The notes beneath the pieces are model-generated. The model worked only from the letters and a program-made list of their open reading frames with translations, did no database searches and was not told where the DNA came from. Position numbers and translations under genes: made by a program. From positions 1 to 64,000 of the forward strand of contig JAFGLG010000002.1 of the NCBI GenBank assembly GCA_016928155.1: a stretch of DNA of 64,000 bases, given 5' to 3'. Below, one piece after another: positions 8,578-16,441 of the stretch (positions are counted from its first letter, which is position 1; each line of letters opens with the position of its first letter). The stretch comes from Candidatus Woesearchaeota archaeon (GTDB lineage Archaea > Nanobdellota > Nanobdellia > Woesearchaeales > JAFGLG01).

Positions 8578-9375
8578 ATGACTGATCTGAATGAAGAAGA
8601 GATGCTAAGACTGAATTCTGAATACGAAAAGACAGCACCGAAGACAGATGTGCCAGGCTATAATGACATGGTCAAGACAGAGAAAGATTACAAGAGATAT
8701 GACATGGACACATTGCGGAAGCTTGTGCCTGCACTCATCGAGAAGGGCATAGACAATGTGAACCTGTCGATGTTCAGCCAGGAGCTGAGGAATGACCTGC
8801 TCAATGCAGCCGGAGACGAGTATTTCAGGAAAGGAAAGATGAACGAGGCCATAAAGGCATTCACACTGACCAAGAACTCACAGAAACTGAGCGAGATAGG
8901 CGACAACTTCGTCAAGGTCGGCATGTTCAACAGCGCAGTGGATTCCTACAGGCTTGCAGACAACAGGGACAAGCTATGCGAAGTAGGGGACAAATGCCTC
9001 AGGGAAGGGCATTTCACCTCGGCAATCAAGGCCTTCAGGGTCGCAGGCGACAGGGAAAGGCTGATCAGGGTCGGTAACGAATGCCTGGACAAGGAGAAGA
9101 TAGACTTTGCTATCGAGGTCTTCGGTGCGGCTGATTCATACGAGAAACTTAATGAGCTCGGCGACAAATGCCTCAATGACGGAAGACTCGGATATGCGGT
9201 CCGGGCCTATGAGCTCTCAGGAGACAAGGAGAGGCTGAGCAAGCTCGGCGATGTCTGCCTCAAGGAAGGACTCTTATCGAGCGCACTGAAGGTTTATGAC
9301 CTCGCGGGGAATGAGATGATGGTAGAGTTCATCAAGCAGAACTTCCCGAACAAGGCAGACATATACTCAAAGTAA
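8578..9375 (+). CDS. Alpha-solenoid protein with 29-residue tandem repeats
   Basis: After about 85 residues of charged N-terminal sequence there are six consecutive repeats of 29 residues. The consensus is (E/D)KL.E(L/V)GDKCL.EG....A(I/V)KA(F/Y).LAGD(R/K). Each is a helix pair resembling TPR or clathrin-type repeats, but with a shorter period than the 34 of TPR. The protein ends 15 residues after the last repeat. There is no signal peptide or membrane segment, so it is probably a cytosolic scaffold for protein binding. Partners are unknown. AAAGGTGG precedes the ATG, and ATATTTAAAGG upstream is a possible TATA box. Confidence 0.8.
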   Translation: MTDLNEEEMLRLNSEYEKTAPKTDVPGYNDMVKTEKDYKRYDMDTLRKLVPALIEKGIDNVNLSMFSQELRNDLLNAAGDEYFRKGKMNEAIKAFTLTKNSQKLSEIGDNFVKVGMFNSAVDSYRLADNRDKLCEVGDKCLREGHFTSAIKAFRVAGDRERLIRVGNECLDKEKIDFAIEVFGAADSYEKLNELGDKCLNDGRLGYAVRAYELSGDKERLSKLGDVCLKEGLLSSALKVYDLAGNEMMVEFIKQNFPNKADIYSK

Positions 9376-9439
9376 GAGTGCAGCAGAGAAATCGCCATCC
9401 CTGATATTTCTTATTTTTTTCCAAATCCAGACAGAATCC

Positions 9440-10000
9440 TCAGCGGCCAGAGATATCCCGGCCAAAGCGACGGCATAATGAAGCAAGATTCCTCTCATGT
9501 ATCCTATCTGCAACAAATTGGATGCTGTCCTCCACATCAGCACAGAAATCCAGGCCATCTGTCCAGGTAACACCCATCTTGTCCCAGAACTCCCTTGACT
9601 CCGGCTTTGAAGTCGCATTCAGGTAATTTATGCCCATCTTCTGGACGATATCCAGGATTGCAAGATAAGAGAGCGAACCCCAACCAGAATATCTGGAACT
9701 GCCATTGATGGACTTCGGACACCTGAGCATCTCAGCCATCTCAATCTGATACAAGAATGCAGGATCATGCTTCAGATCCATCTCGGCGAACGACCCGCTG
9801 ACTACTCCTATCCCGATCCAAATCCTGTCCAAGAAAGAATTGGGGAGCTGTTCGAACTCAAGCTCCATCCGTGAGAAAGGCGTCTCTAGCTCAGGATATC
9901 TCCTGGCAAGCCTATAAGGAGCTGACTCTACAACCTTTTCAAGGACCAGATTTCCGTCCCTGTTAAGATGATCGTATATATCAAAAGCCAAGGGAATCAC
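9440..10000 (-). CDS. GNAT-like acetyltransferase, divergent
   Basis: The 186-residue protein is weakly GNAT-like. GIGVVSG is a plausible central strand. The segment GWGSLSYLAILDIVQKMGI followed by NATSKPESREFWDKMGV matches the usual end of the fold (helix, strand, then 'R.FWeKmGF'). The acetyl-CoA loop Q/R-x-x-G-x-G/A is not clear. It starts with GTG at 10000; no upstream ATG is in frame, and TTTATATA at about 10034-10041 gives leaderless spacing. Substrate unknown. The 3' end faces the solenoid gene. Confidence 0.55.
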   Translation of the reverse strand: MIPLAFDIYDHLNRDGNLVLEKVVESAPYRLARRYPELETPFSRMELEFEQLPNSFLDRIWIGIGVVSGSFAEMDLKHDPAFLYQIEMAEMLRCPKSINGSSRYSGWGSLSYLAILDIVQKMGINYLNATSKPESREFWDKMGVTWTDGLDFCADVEDSIQFVADRIHERNLASLCRRFGRDISGR

Positions 10001-10051
10001 ATGATGGGATCTGCAGAGAGAGCAAAGCTGCTGATATATAAATGTTGCACA

Positions 10052-10062
10052 ATATTTATAAA
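10052..10062 (+). promoter_or_regulatory. TATA box of lysS, leaderless start
   Basis: ATATTTATAAA is centred about 29 nt before the lysS ATG. No ribosome binding site is seen, consistent with a leaderless mRNA. Confidence 0.55.
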
Positions 10063-10085
10063 TTGATGTTCAATTTTTTGGGCTT

Positions 10086-11555
10086 ATGGAAGACGAAAAC
10101 AGGCTCATCGCAGAGAGGAAGAGAAAGCTCGATGAGATAAAAAAGATGGGGATAAACCCATATGCATACAAGTATTCTGCGACACACCATTCTGAGGAGC
10201 TGCAGGAGAAATACTCAAGACTGAATGCAGAGGAGAAGACAGAAGACACAGTCAAGGTATCCGGCAGACTGATGATACTCAGGAGGATGGGAAAAGTGAC
10301 ATTCTCGCATCTCCAGGATTCAAGAGGCAAGATACAGCTCTACTTCTCCAAAGATGACCTTGGAGATGGATATGACCTCGTGAAACTGCTCGACATAGGA
10401 GACATCGTAGGAGCTGAAGGCATGATCTTCAAGACAAAGACAGGAGAAGTGACTGTGCTTGTGAAAAAGATCGAGCTGCTCACAAAATCACTGCGCCCCC
10501 TGCCAGACAAATGGCACGGGCTCAAGGATGAGGATGCAAGATACAGGATGAGATATGTCGACCTGATCGTGAATCCGGAAGTCAAGAAGACATTTGCCAT
10601 CCGTGAGAAACTCATCTCGGAGATGAGGAAATTCCTTGCGTCAAAAGGATTCCTGGAAGTCGAGACACCAGTGCTGCAACCGATATACGGGGGAGGGCTG
10701 GCAAAGCCTTTCGTGACCCATCACAATGCACTTGACAGGCAGATGTATCTGAGGATATCGAATGAGCTCTATCTGAAAAGGCTCCTTGTCGGCGGATATG
10801 ACAAGGTCTTCGAGTTCTCCCGCGACTTCAGGAATGAGGGGATAGACACAAGGCATAATCCAGAATTCACAATCATGGAGACAATGTGCGCATATGCAGA
10901 CTATCTCGACTCAATGGCTGTGGTCGAGGAGATGATCTCGACGCTTGCTGTGGAGATCCTCGGCAAGACAAAGCTGAACTATCAAGGGACAGAGATAGAC
11001 CTGACACCTCCATGGAAGAAGATGAGCATGATGGAGGCAGTCCTTGAATTCACAGGAAAAGACTTCAAAGGGATAGACCTGGAGACAGCAAGAACATATG
11101 CAAAGGAGCTTCGGGTTGAAATAAATAATGAGATGGGAGTCGCCGGCATAATGGCAGCAGTCTTCGACGAGATCGTCGAGGAGAGGATAATACAGCCGAC
11201 ATTCGTGATGGACCATCCGGTTGAGATCAGTCCCTTGGCCAAAAAGAAGAGAGGCGATGAGGATTTCACAGAAAGATTCGAGCTGATAATTGGCGGAAGG
11301 GAGTATGCGAATGTTTATTCTGAACTGAATGACCCATCTGTGCTGCGCGAGAACTTCGAGAAACACAAGGAACTCAGAGAAGCAGGACAGGATGAGACGC
11401 ACCCGGTTGATGATGATTTCTTATGCGCACTGGAATACGGCATGCCGCCAGCATCTGGCATCGGGATCGGCATGGACAGGCTAGCGATGCTGTTTGCTAA
11501 TGCTGGGTCTATCAGAGATGTGATATTCTTTCCGATACTGAGGAAGAAAGAGTAA
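10086..11555 (+). CDS. lysS: Lysyl-tRNA synthetase, class II
   Basis: It charges tRNA-Lys with lysine. An N-terminal OB-fold anticodon-binding domain (about residues 55-160, VSGRLMILRRMGKVTFSHLQD) precedes the class II catalytic core. The core has motif 2 FEFSRDFRNEGID near 250, the MYLRISNELYLKRL segment before it, and motif 3 GIGIGMDRLAMLF near 460. At 489 residues the length is typical. Many archaea use a class I LysRS, so the class II (bacterial/eukaryal-type) form is notable. Translation is probably leaderless. It is followed 33 nt later by the ACT-domain gene, which has its own TATA box. Confidence 0.95.
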   Translation: MEDENRLIAERKRKLDEIKKMGINPYAYKYSATHHSEELQEKYSRLNAEEKTEDTVKVSGRLMILRRMGKVTFSHLQDSRGKIQLYFSKDDLGDGYDLVKLLDIGDIVGAEGMIFKTKTGEVTVLVKKIELLTKSLRPLPDKWHGLKDEDARYRMRYVDLIVNPEVKKTFAIREKLISEMRKFLASKGFLEVETPVLQPIYGGGLAKPFVTHHNALDRQMYLRISNELYLKRLLVGGYDKVFEFSRDFRNEGIDTRHNPEFTIMETMCAYADYLDSMAVVEEMISTLAVEILGKTKLNYQGTEIDLTPPWKKMSMMEAVLEFTGKDFKGIDLETARTYAKELRVEINNEMGVAGIMAAVFDEIVEERIIQPTFVMDHPVEISPLAKKKRGDEDFTERFELIIGGREYANVYSELNDPSVLRENFEKHKELREAGQDETHPVDDDFLCALEYGMPPASGIGIGMDRLAMLFANAGSIRDVIFFPILRKKE

Positions 11556-11588
11556 TATTTATATACTTCTTGTTAAAATAATAACAAA

Positions 11589-12245
11589 ATGGTAACTATA
11601 GCACATATTGCAAAGAAACTCATTGAAGACAAACCATTCCTTCTTGATGCACTGGCAAAGAAGATCATCAATTATGGAGCACTGGCTGACATGATACAGC
11701 CGGATGTCGAGAAAGAGATGGGCAAGAAAGTCAAGCACAGCGCAGTGATGATGGCGATAAGGAGATATGCAGATGCCCTTGACAAGGTCGATGCTGCACA
11801 GAAATTCGATTATAATTCTGAGATAATAATGAAGACAAACCTCTGCGACATAGCAGTCAGCAAGAGCCCATCGCTCTTCATCAAACTGAAGAAGATATAT
11901 GAGACTGTGAATTATGAGAAAGGGGACCAGCTGAATGTGATACACGGAAACAATGAAGTGTCGATCATAATCAGCTCAAAATACCTGGAGAAGATAAGCA
12001 AGATACTTGAAGGGGAGAGGATCCTCAACACAGAGAAAGACCTTGTGTCGCTGTCATTATCATATGGGATGGACTTCTACCGCACCCCAGGCATCATCTA
12101 TCATGTGACTAAGCTGTTCGCATGGGAGAACATAAACATCATCGAGATAGTATCAACACTGACTGAACTCACATTCATAATCTCTAATAAGGATTCGATG
12201 CGTGCTTATAATGCACTGCAGAAACTGATAACAAGCAAGAGGTGA
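11589..12245 (+). CDS. ACT-domain protein, putative amino-acid-responsive regulator
   Basis: A 218-residue archaeal protein. The N-terminal 70 residues look helix-turn-helix-like (MVTIAHIAKKLIEDKPFLLDAL ending in a VKHSAVMMAIRRYADAL helix). The C terminus (about 165-215) is an ACT fold of the aspartokinase type: GIIYHVTKLFAWENINI, then a TELTFIISNKDSMRAYNAL strand-helix. ACT domains bind small ligands, often amino acids. The family is widespread in archaea without an assigned role. A TATATA box lies just upstream of the ATG. The downstream gene starts 4 nt after the stop. Confidence 0.75.
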   Translation: MVTIAHIAKKLIEDKPFLLDALAKKIINYGALADMIQPDVEKEMGKKVKHSAVMMAIRRYADALDKVDAAQKFDYNSEIIMKTNLCDIAVSKSPSLFIKLKKIYETVNYEKGDQLNVIHGNNEVSIIISSKYLEKISKILEGERILNTEKDLVSLSLSYGMDFYRTPGIIYHVTKLFAWENINIIEIVSTLTELTFIISNKDSMRAYNALQKLITSKR

Positions 12246-12249
12246 AAAA

Positions 12250-12918
12250 ATGAAGAAAGCAATAAGCTTTATCCTTTGCGCACTGCTGCTCTGCTCGTTT
12301 GCAATAGCACAGCCAAACAGGGACAGGGACGGAGGAATGGCAGGATCAGGATCTGATGGATCAGGAAATGACTCCGGAAACGGAGACGGCAACGGAAGCC
12401 AGGCAAATACCCAGAACCAACAGCAGAACCAAGGAGAAGAGAACCAGATACAGAACCAAGAGAGGACAGAACTCCAGGCAGGAAGCTATAGGATGGAGAA
12501 CGGACAGCAGCTACAGGTGCAAGGCGGAGAGCAGAAACAGCTCAAGATGGGAGAAGCAGTGGCAGAGACCAAAATGGCACTTTCTCAGGAAAGGGTACAG
12601 CAGAAGACAATGCTCTCAGCAAAACTCAGCAACGGCAAGAACGCAGAGATAAAAATCATGCCGGATACAGCATCAGATAAAGCGATTGAGATGCTTCAGC
12701 TGCATGTGTGCTCTGAGGAGAATGGATGCACCATAGAGCTGAAAGAGGTAGGCCAAGGCGAAGAAGTCAAGGCTGCATATGAAGTCAAAGCACAGAAACA
12801 GGTCAAAGTGCTTGGATTCATAAAAGCACAGATGAAAGTGCAAGCCCAAGTGAATGCAGAGAACGGCGAGGCCATAAAGGCAAAGAAAGCATGGTGGGCA
12901 TTCATGGCAGCAGAATAG
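12250..12918 (+). CDS. Exported Q/N-rich protein with conserved KAWWAFMAAE tail
   Basis: The signal peptide (MKKAISFILCALLLCSFAIAQ) is followed by a disordered D/G/S then Q/N-rich stretch (about residues 22-75). A beta-rich domain with two Cys (CSEENGC) and an Ala/Lys/Gln-rich tail ending KAKKAWWAFMAAE complete it. GAGGTGA lies 5 nt before the ATG. A degenerate copy of the last 24 codons lies at 13734-13808, so the family has been duplicated locally. Probably cell surface; function unknown. The low-complexity region resembles secreted linkers. Confidence 0.75.
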   Translation: MKKAISFILCALLLCSFAIAQPNRDRDGGMAGSGSDGSGNDSGNGDGNGSQANTQNQQQNQGEENQIQNQERTELQAGSYRMENGQQLQVQGGEQKQLKMGEAVAETKMALSQERVQQKTMLSAKLSNGKNAEIKIMPDTASDKAIEMLQLHVCSEENGCTIELKEVGQGEEVKAAYEVKAQKQVKVLGFIKAQMKVQAQVNAENGEAIKAKKAWWAFMAAE

Positions 12919-12963
12919 GGCAATAGTTTTTTTCCTTTCTTTGCATAGATTATCGGTCAGAAA

Positions 12964-13287
12964 ATGAAAAAGTTTTATGTGAACAGGATATTTGCAGGCA
13001 GCATATCTCTCCTGAACATCCTGGAGATGTATGACGGCAGCTTTGTGCTGAAAGGACTCTTCAAGGAAAGAAAGATATCTTATGAGGAGATTGATTTCAT
13101 AAAGCTGTCAATCCTATCATTCAGGAGGAACATCGAGATCTATCTGAAAGAGAATGATAATCCAATAATTATCCATTCATTGTTCAGCTAGAAGAGAATC
13201 ATAGAGGAATTCAAGAAACACAATGTCGAGTTCTCAGATGACACAAAAGAAAAAGAACCTGTAGAATTCACTGATGAGGACCATTAG
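12964..13287 (+). pseudogene. PH-like small protein interrupted by an in-frame TAG
   Basis: The frame from ATG 12964 encodes 75 residues and meets TAG at 13189-13191. It then continues in the same frame for 31 codons (KRIIEEFKKHNVEFSDDTKE...) to a TAG at 13285. The parts fit together as one protein of about 107 residues: beta strands, then IIHSLFS, then a C-terminal amphipathic helix, as in bacterial-type PH domains. Without the helix the fold would be incomplete. It is most simply a nonsense mutation. Recoding of UAG is unlikely, because nothing else in the window suggests pyrrolysine. Confidence 0.6.
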
Positions 13288-13409
13288 AAGGGGCAGAGGG
13301 CTTGAGAAGGGAAATATTTATAAAAAATACTATATTTAGGATAGTATAATTGTATATTAGATTTGCAGAAAATCTATGCTTTTCCTACCTAAACAAAAAT
13401 TGAGGTGAA

Positions 13410-13688
13410 ATGATGGATCAAAGAAATTTAGCTTTTGTCTCTATAGTAGCAATCGTGGCAATAGTCGCGCTTGTTGTGATGATTTCTGGAGGAAGGACAA
13501 GACAGATGACAGCAGAACCAATAGTCCTTGACATGGCAAGCGACAGAGTGGGGGAAAGTACAACCAATGATTTCATGGTTATGCAAGCTTTGGCACTTAG
13601 AAGCACACTATCTAACAGGAAGGTTGTCAACCAGGCACTGGTAAACTCTGGGGGCGCAGATTTATTGACGCAGGAGATGACAGAGTAA
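13410..13688 (+). CDS. Short membrane-anchored protein, possibly truncated
   Basis: Residues 6-26 form one strong hydrophobic segment (VSIVAIVAIVALVVMI) after MMDQRNLAF, with a short exported tail of about 65 residues. GAGGTGA precedes the ATG and a TATTTATAAAAA box lies at about 13314. The stop is followed by 120 bp containing the tail remnant of the Q/N-rich family, and a shifted frame across the stop stays open for about 45 codons. The gene may therefore be the truncated front of a longer, decayed exported protein. Function unknown. Confidence 0.5.
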   Translation: MMDQRNLAFVSIVAIVAIVALVVMISGGRTRQMTAEPIVLDMASDRVGESTTNDFMVMQALALRSTLSNRKVVNQALVNSGGADLLTQEMTE

Positions 13689-13733
13689 TGGAAACATGGT
13701 CAGGTGATTTTGGTACAGGTCTAACATGCCATG

Positions 13734-13808
13734 CAGGCCCAAGTAGATGCAGAAAATGGCGAAGTCAAGACAAAGAAAGCAGGGTGGGCATTCATGGCAG
13801 CAGAATAA
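13734..13808 (+). pseudogene. C-terminal remnant of the Q/N-rich exported protein family
   Basis: Reading from 13734 gives QAQVDAENGEVKTKKAGWAF followed by MAAE and a stop. It matches the last 24 residues of the gene at 12250-12918 with few changes. No start codon or upstream domain is attached in this frame. It is a leftover of a duplicated or recombined copy. Confidence 0.75.
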
Positions 13809-13867
13809 ATCTTATTTTTTATTCATTTTTATAAAGCAGAAAGAACATACAGATTCAGAATATCCTT

Positions 13868-14086
13868 TCAGACCTTCTGCTGTTTCAGACGGTATGCTTT
13901 CTCGATTATCTCATCATCAGCATCCCAGCCAACAGGTTTCTTCTCCACAGGCTTCTCAACCTTAGGATTCCTTCTTGAGGCAACACAATTAGGGCACACC
14001 ATCATGCGGAAATAAGGATCAAGAACAAACTTATCTGACATCGTTTTCTTACCACAATTCCTACAATTCACTGGAACGCTTTCCAT
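13868..14086 (-). CDS. Small zinc-ribbon protein
   Basis: 72 residues. An N-terminal zinc ribbon has C-x2-C (NCRNCGKK) and C-x2-C (VCPNCVAS) about 20 residues apart. A basic/proline linker (PKVEKPVEKKPVGW) and an acidic helix follow. No enzyme motif is visible; such proteins usually bind nucleic acid or partner proteins. It lies 38 nt downstream of the parvulin gene on the same strand, so co-transcription is plausible. Confidence 0.7.
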   Translation of the reverse strand: MESVPVNCRNCGKKTMSDKFVLDPYFRMMVCPNCVASRRNPKVEKPVEKKPVGWDADDEIIEKAYRLKQQKV

Positions 14087-14124
14087 GCAGGCACATTTTC
14101 AATCCTAATTTAAAAATATGTCGG

Positions 14125-14418
14125 TCATCTCTCATCAGTCTTCTTGATGATATGGAAACCGAACTGAGTCCTTACCGGACCTGATATCTCACCGACCTTG
14201 AGTCTCATAGCAGCATTCTCGAACTGAGGCACCATCTGGCCTTTACCGAAGAAACCCAAGTCACCGCCTGACTTCTTGCCCGAAGGGCACTTAGAGAACT
14301 GCCTTGCGAGCTCTTCAAAATTCGCTCCGTTCTTCAGCTTCTGGATCAATTCCTTGCAGAAGACTTCCTTCTCGACTAATATATGGGATGCGCGTATTTG
14401 CTTTGGCATTGGTTTCAC
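14125..14418 (-). CDS. Parvulin-type peptidyl-prolyl cis-trans isomerase
   Basis: A single-domain PPIase of 97 residues that speeds Xaa-Pro isomerisation in protein folding. Hallmarks: RASHILVEKE at the N terminus, GANFEELARQFSKCPSG, GGDLGFFGKGQMVPQFE, and the closing FGFHIIKK. The length equals that of stand-alone bacterial parvulins. There is no signal peptide, so it acts in the cytosol. Its start region lies beside the putative left attachment site of the integrated element, which may provide part of its present promoter (AATTTATTTTT upstream). Confidence 0.92.
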   Translation of the reverse strand: MKPMPKQIRASHILVEKEVFCKELIQKLKNGANFEELARQFSKCPSGKKSGGDLGFFGKGQMVPQFENAAMRLKVGEISGPVRTQFGFHIIKKTDER

Positions 14419-14442
14419 CTGACTCTATGTAAAAATAAATTA

Positions 14443-14453
14443 TGCGGGGCACA
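14443..14453. other. Putative left attachment site (att)
   Basis: TGCGGGGCACA here equals the 11 bases at 21383-21393 that form the 3' end of tRNA-Leu. Homology stops directly afterwards. It is short for an archaeal att site. Confidence 0.45.
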
Positions 14454-14508
14454 CGTTCCCCGACTAAACTTTAATTCTGAGATTACAATGAGCTGGAAAT
14501 ATGACCAA

Positions 14509-14518
14509 GTTTAAATAC
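14509..14518 (+). promoter_or_regulatory. TATA box of the AbrB-like gene
   Basis: GTTTAAATAC lies about 29 nt before the ATG at 14542, fitting a leaderless mRNA. Confidence 0.45.
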
Positions 14519-14541
14519 TTTGCGTAGGTCTCGTTTAAGGT

Positions 14542-14721
14542 ATGCCACGATTGCAATCATCCAAGAACCGGTTCTCCTTGACTATCCCTGCCAATGTAAT
14601 CCGATTATTGGGCTGGCAGAAAGGAGATCATATAGATCTGGAGTCCGATCTCAAAGGCAGGTTATACCTGAAGAAAGCATCCTCAATGAGACAGCAGCCA
14701 CATGATGAGATAGAGTATTAA
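14542..14721 (+). CDS. SpoVT/AbrB-type DNA-binding protein
   Basis: A 59-residue protein with the AbrB swapped-hairpin signature: SSKNRFSLTIPANVIRLLGW, then QKGDHIDLESD and a closing strand GRLYLKKA. Members are dimeric transcription regulators or antitoxins. It is the first gene inside the element and probably regulates it, or itself. Its last 39 bases overlap, tail to tail, the small membrane-protein gene on the other strand. There is no ribosome binding site; a TATA box at leaderless distance supports the start. Confidence 0.75.
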   Translation: MPRLQSSKNRFSLTIPANVIRLLGWQKGDHIDLESDLKGRLYLKKASSMRQQPHDEIEY

Positions 14722-14811
14722 AAACATGATGGCCAGCTTGCCTATTGTTCTCAGAAGGATCCCGATAATATAACTTCCAAATTCAATAATTGATTTTACA
14801 ATCTTCTTCAT
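14683..14811 (-). CDS. Small single-span membrane protein of the element
   Basis: 42 residues: a basic MKKIVKSIIEFGSYIIG leads into a hydrophobic helix (KLAIMFLILYLIMWLL). The stop of the upstream gene lies inside GGGTGATTATG, which provides ribosome binding site and start together, a strong sign of coupled translation. It overlaps the AbrB gene on the other strand by 39 bp. Holin-like or stress peptide roles are possible but unproven. Confidence 0.5.
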   Translation of the reverse strand: MKKIVKSIIEFGSYIIGILLRTIGKLAIMFLILYLIMWLLSH

Positions 14812-14813
14812 AA

Positions 14814-15071
14814 TCACCCAATATAATCTCTTGATACAAGATACTCAGGGCTTACATCCTTGAGTATTTTTTTATAATCTATCTCTGGCTCTCCGTCATC
14901 TGAATCATGCTCCGGCTGATCAAGGTATCGCTTCTTATCAAAACACGCAACAACCTGAACCTTCCCATGCTCAATAAGCAGACTTACAACACATGGCCTT
15001 TCCATCTGCTTTTCAAAGCCTAAAAGCCACGCTTCATAATCCTTCGCATCACTTTCTCTTGCTTTTTCCAT
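14814..15071 (-). CDS. Small acidic protein of the element, unknown
   Basis: 85 residues with a likely alpha/beta core: WLLGFEKQMERPCVVSLLIE, KVQVVACFDKKRY, then an acidic stretch DSDDGEPEIDYKK and a C-terminal SRDYIG. No family recognised. The gene start overlaps the 3' end of the preceding 40-codon frame by 52 bp, and its stop is coupled to the next small gene. This is the dense packing typical of viral or plasmid operons. Confidence 0.55.
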   Translation of the reverse strand: MEKARESDAKDYEAWLLGFEKQMERPCVVSLLIEHGKVQVVACFDKKRYLDQPEHDSDDGEPEIDYKKILKDVSPEYLVSRDYIG

Positions 15072-15142
15072 TGAATATCAATCTCCCTAAACATCTTATC
15101 AAACTCCTGCTTTGTCCTCACATCCAAAAAAAATATCCCCAT
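15020..15142 (-). CDS. Tiny basic helical protein of the element
   Basis: A 40-codon frame (MGIFFLDVRTKQEFDKMFRE, then KKQEKVMRRIMKRGF) preceded by GAGGGGAG at good spacing. It overlaps the next gene by 52 bp in another frame. The strong ribosome binding site is the main evidence; function unknown. Confidence 0.4.
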   Translation of the reverse strand: MGIFFLDVRTKQEFDKMFREIDIQWKKQEKVMRRIMKRGF

Positions 15143-15151
15143 TGACTCCCC

Positions 15152-15448
15152 TCATCTATTACTCTGCCACTTGATTGCACATTGTTCTTTATGGCAAAAG
15201 AATAATACATTGATAGGCTTCTCCTTCTCCTTTGGGTTATGCAAGATAACAATCCAGTCATCAACTATCTTCTTATCACAATAGGCACAATGAATATCAT
15301 GATTGTTTATTATCCCATGAAGATCAGCATGATTGCTGATCGCATCCAATGAAACCAAACCATAACCTTTGATGTTCGCTTTCTTTTTTGGATACATTCT
15401 CTTGATGTAATCTATTTGTTGTTGATACTGCTCCCCTTGTTGCATCAT
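15152..15448 (-). CDS. Zinc-finger-like protein of the element
   Basis: About 98 residues. The first 40 are polar and helical (MMQQGEQYQQQIDYIKRMYP). The C-terminal half carries HCAYCDKK and FFCHKEQC, a Cys4-type zinc site enclosing a beta hairpin (DWIVILHNP). ATG 15448 is preferred over the in-frame GTG at 15457 because GAGGTGG sits before it. It is probably a nucleic-acid-binding or adaptor protein. A GTATATAGC box about 60 nt upstream could start a transcript here. Confidence 0.6.
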   Translation of the reverse strand: MMQQGEQYQQQIDYIKRMYPKKKANIKGYGLVSLDAISNHADLHGIINNHDIHCAYCDKKIVDDWIVILHNPKEKEKPINVLFFCHKEQCAIKWQSNR

Positions 15449-15533
15449 TGTTGCCACCTCATCTTTCCGGAATTAACTCATACCCGCATCTTGCTCCCTT
15501 GTATGTGCGTGAATATGCAATATAGCTATATAC

Positions 15534-16439
15534 TCAGGGTATATTCCCTATTACTTCATAATAAATTACCTTCTGCCTTTCCTTAACAGGCCTGAACTCC
15601 AAACCTTTTTTCTTTATAAACTCCATTTGGGCATAAATATACCTTTCATTGTTGCCCATCTTCTCAGCAACCTGACTCACATTAAGGTTCTGCATCAAAT
15701 ACTCCACTATTCGCTCCTGAATCTGCGTCAATGGTTTATGCTGCTTTCCAGATTCTTTATCTTCCATCCTTTGCAGATCCCGACCTATACTTTCATTCAA
15801 TGATCTTGTGAAAGCATCCTTCTTCGCCTCATAGGCCTCCAGCAATTCTGGCGAAGGCAAATGTATCTTCATGCTCTTCAAGGGTATCACACCATGCTGC
15901 TCAGTATAAACCCGCAGATACTTCTCATAAACAACTCCGGTCTTCTGATTAACCTGAATAAGCATGGGCTTAAGAGTGGTCTGCTTCTTTTTAGGATCAA
16001 TGCTGATAGTCTCCATCCTTGCATGAAAAAGCTTTCTCAAAGATGCATTGATAAAACTGAAATGAGGGCTTGTCATAAATAAAATAAAATTCTTATGCCT
16101 GAAAGTCTGAAAGACATAATTCAAAACTTTGGCCTGTAATGTCTGATACTCAAGATGACTCATGCTCACCTGAATCTCATCAAAAATAATAACAGCACCA
16201 CGCTTCAATTTCTTATCCACTCCATTAATCAGATCCATAAATTCCTTTGGCGAAAAACAACAATTCCGAATATCAAAATCAGGATCCAACATCTCGCCCA
16301 GTCTTAAGGCACTATAAGATTTTCCACTGCCTGTCTGGCCGGTGATGGCTGCAATAAAATTCTTATTGCGCTCAATCCTCTGCAAAATATAAGAATTGAA
16401 ATAACTTCCCTGCCCCCGATTTGATACTACCAATGCCAT
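15534..16439 (-). CDS. P-loop ATPase with C-terminal HTH, element-encoded
   Basis: 301 residues. The P-loop GQTGSGKS near residue 38 and Walker B VIIFDEIQ near 95 define an ATPase of the FtsK/HerA/Zot-like additional-strand group. Motif III-like FRHKNFILFMTSPH follows. The C-terminal 60 residues hold a helix-turn-helix (LTQIQERIVEYLMQNLNVSQ, VAEKMGNNERYIYAQM). Related ATPases package or pump DNA in archaeal viruses and plasmids, or act at membranes in phage assembly. The HTH suggests recognition of element DNA. Its start lies 2 nt from the preceding gene's stop, so both belong to one operon. The exact role is inference. Confidence 0.75.
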   Translation of the reverse strand: MALVVSNRGQGSYFNSYILQRIERNKNFIAAITGQTGSGKSYSALRLGEMLDPDFDIRNCCFSPKEFMDLINGVDKKLKRGAVIIFDEIQVSMSHLEYQTLQAKVLNYVFQTFRHKNFILFMTSPHFSFINASLRKLFHARMETISIDPKKKQTTLKPMLIQVNQKTGVVYEKYLRVYTEQHGVIPLKSMKIHLPSPELLEAYEAKKDAFTRSLNESIGRDLQRMEDKESGKQHKPLTQIQERIVEYLMQNLNVSQVAEKMGNNERYIYAQMEFIKKKGLEFRPVKERQKVIYYEVIGNIP

Positions 16440-16441
16440 TT

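Noticed and set aside
12964-13287. Pyrrolysine or other recoding at the in-frame TAG
   Set aside because: No pyl genes are visible, and two other interrupted genes use TAA. Nonsense mutation or assembly variation is simpler.
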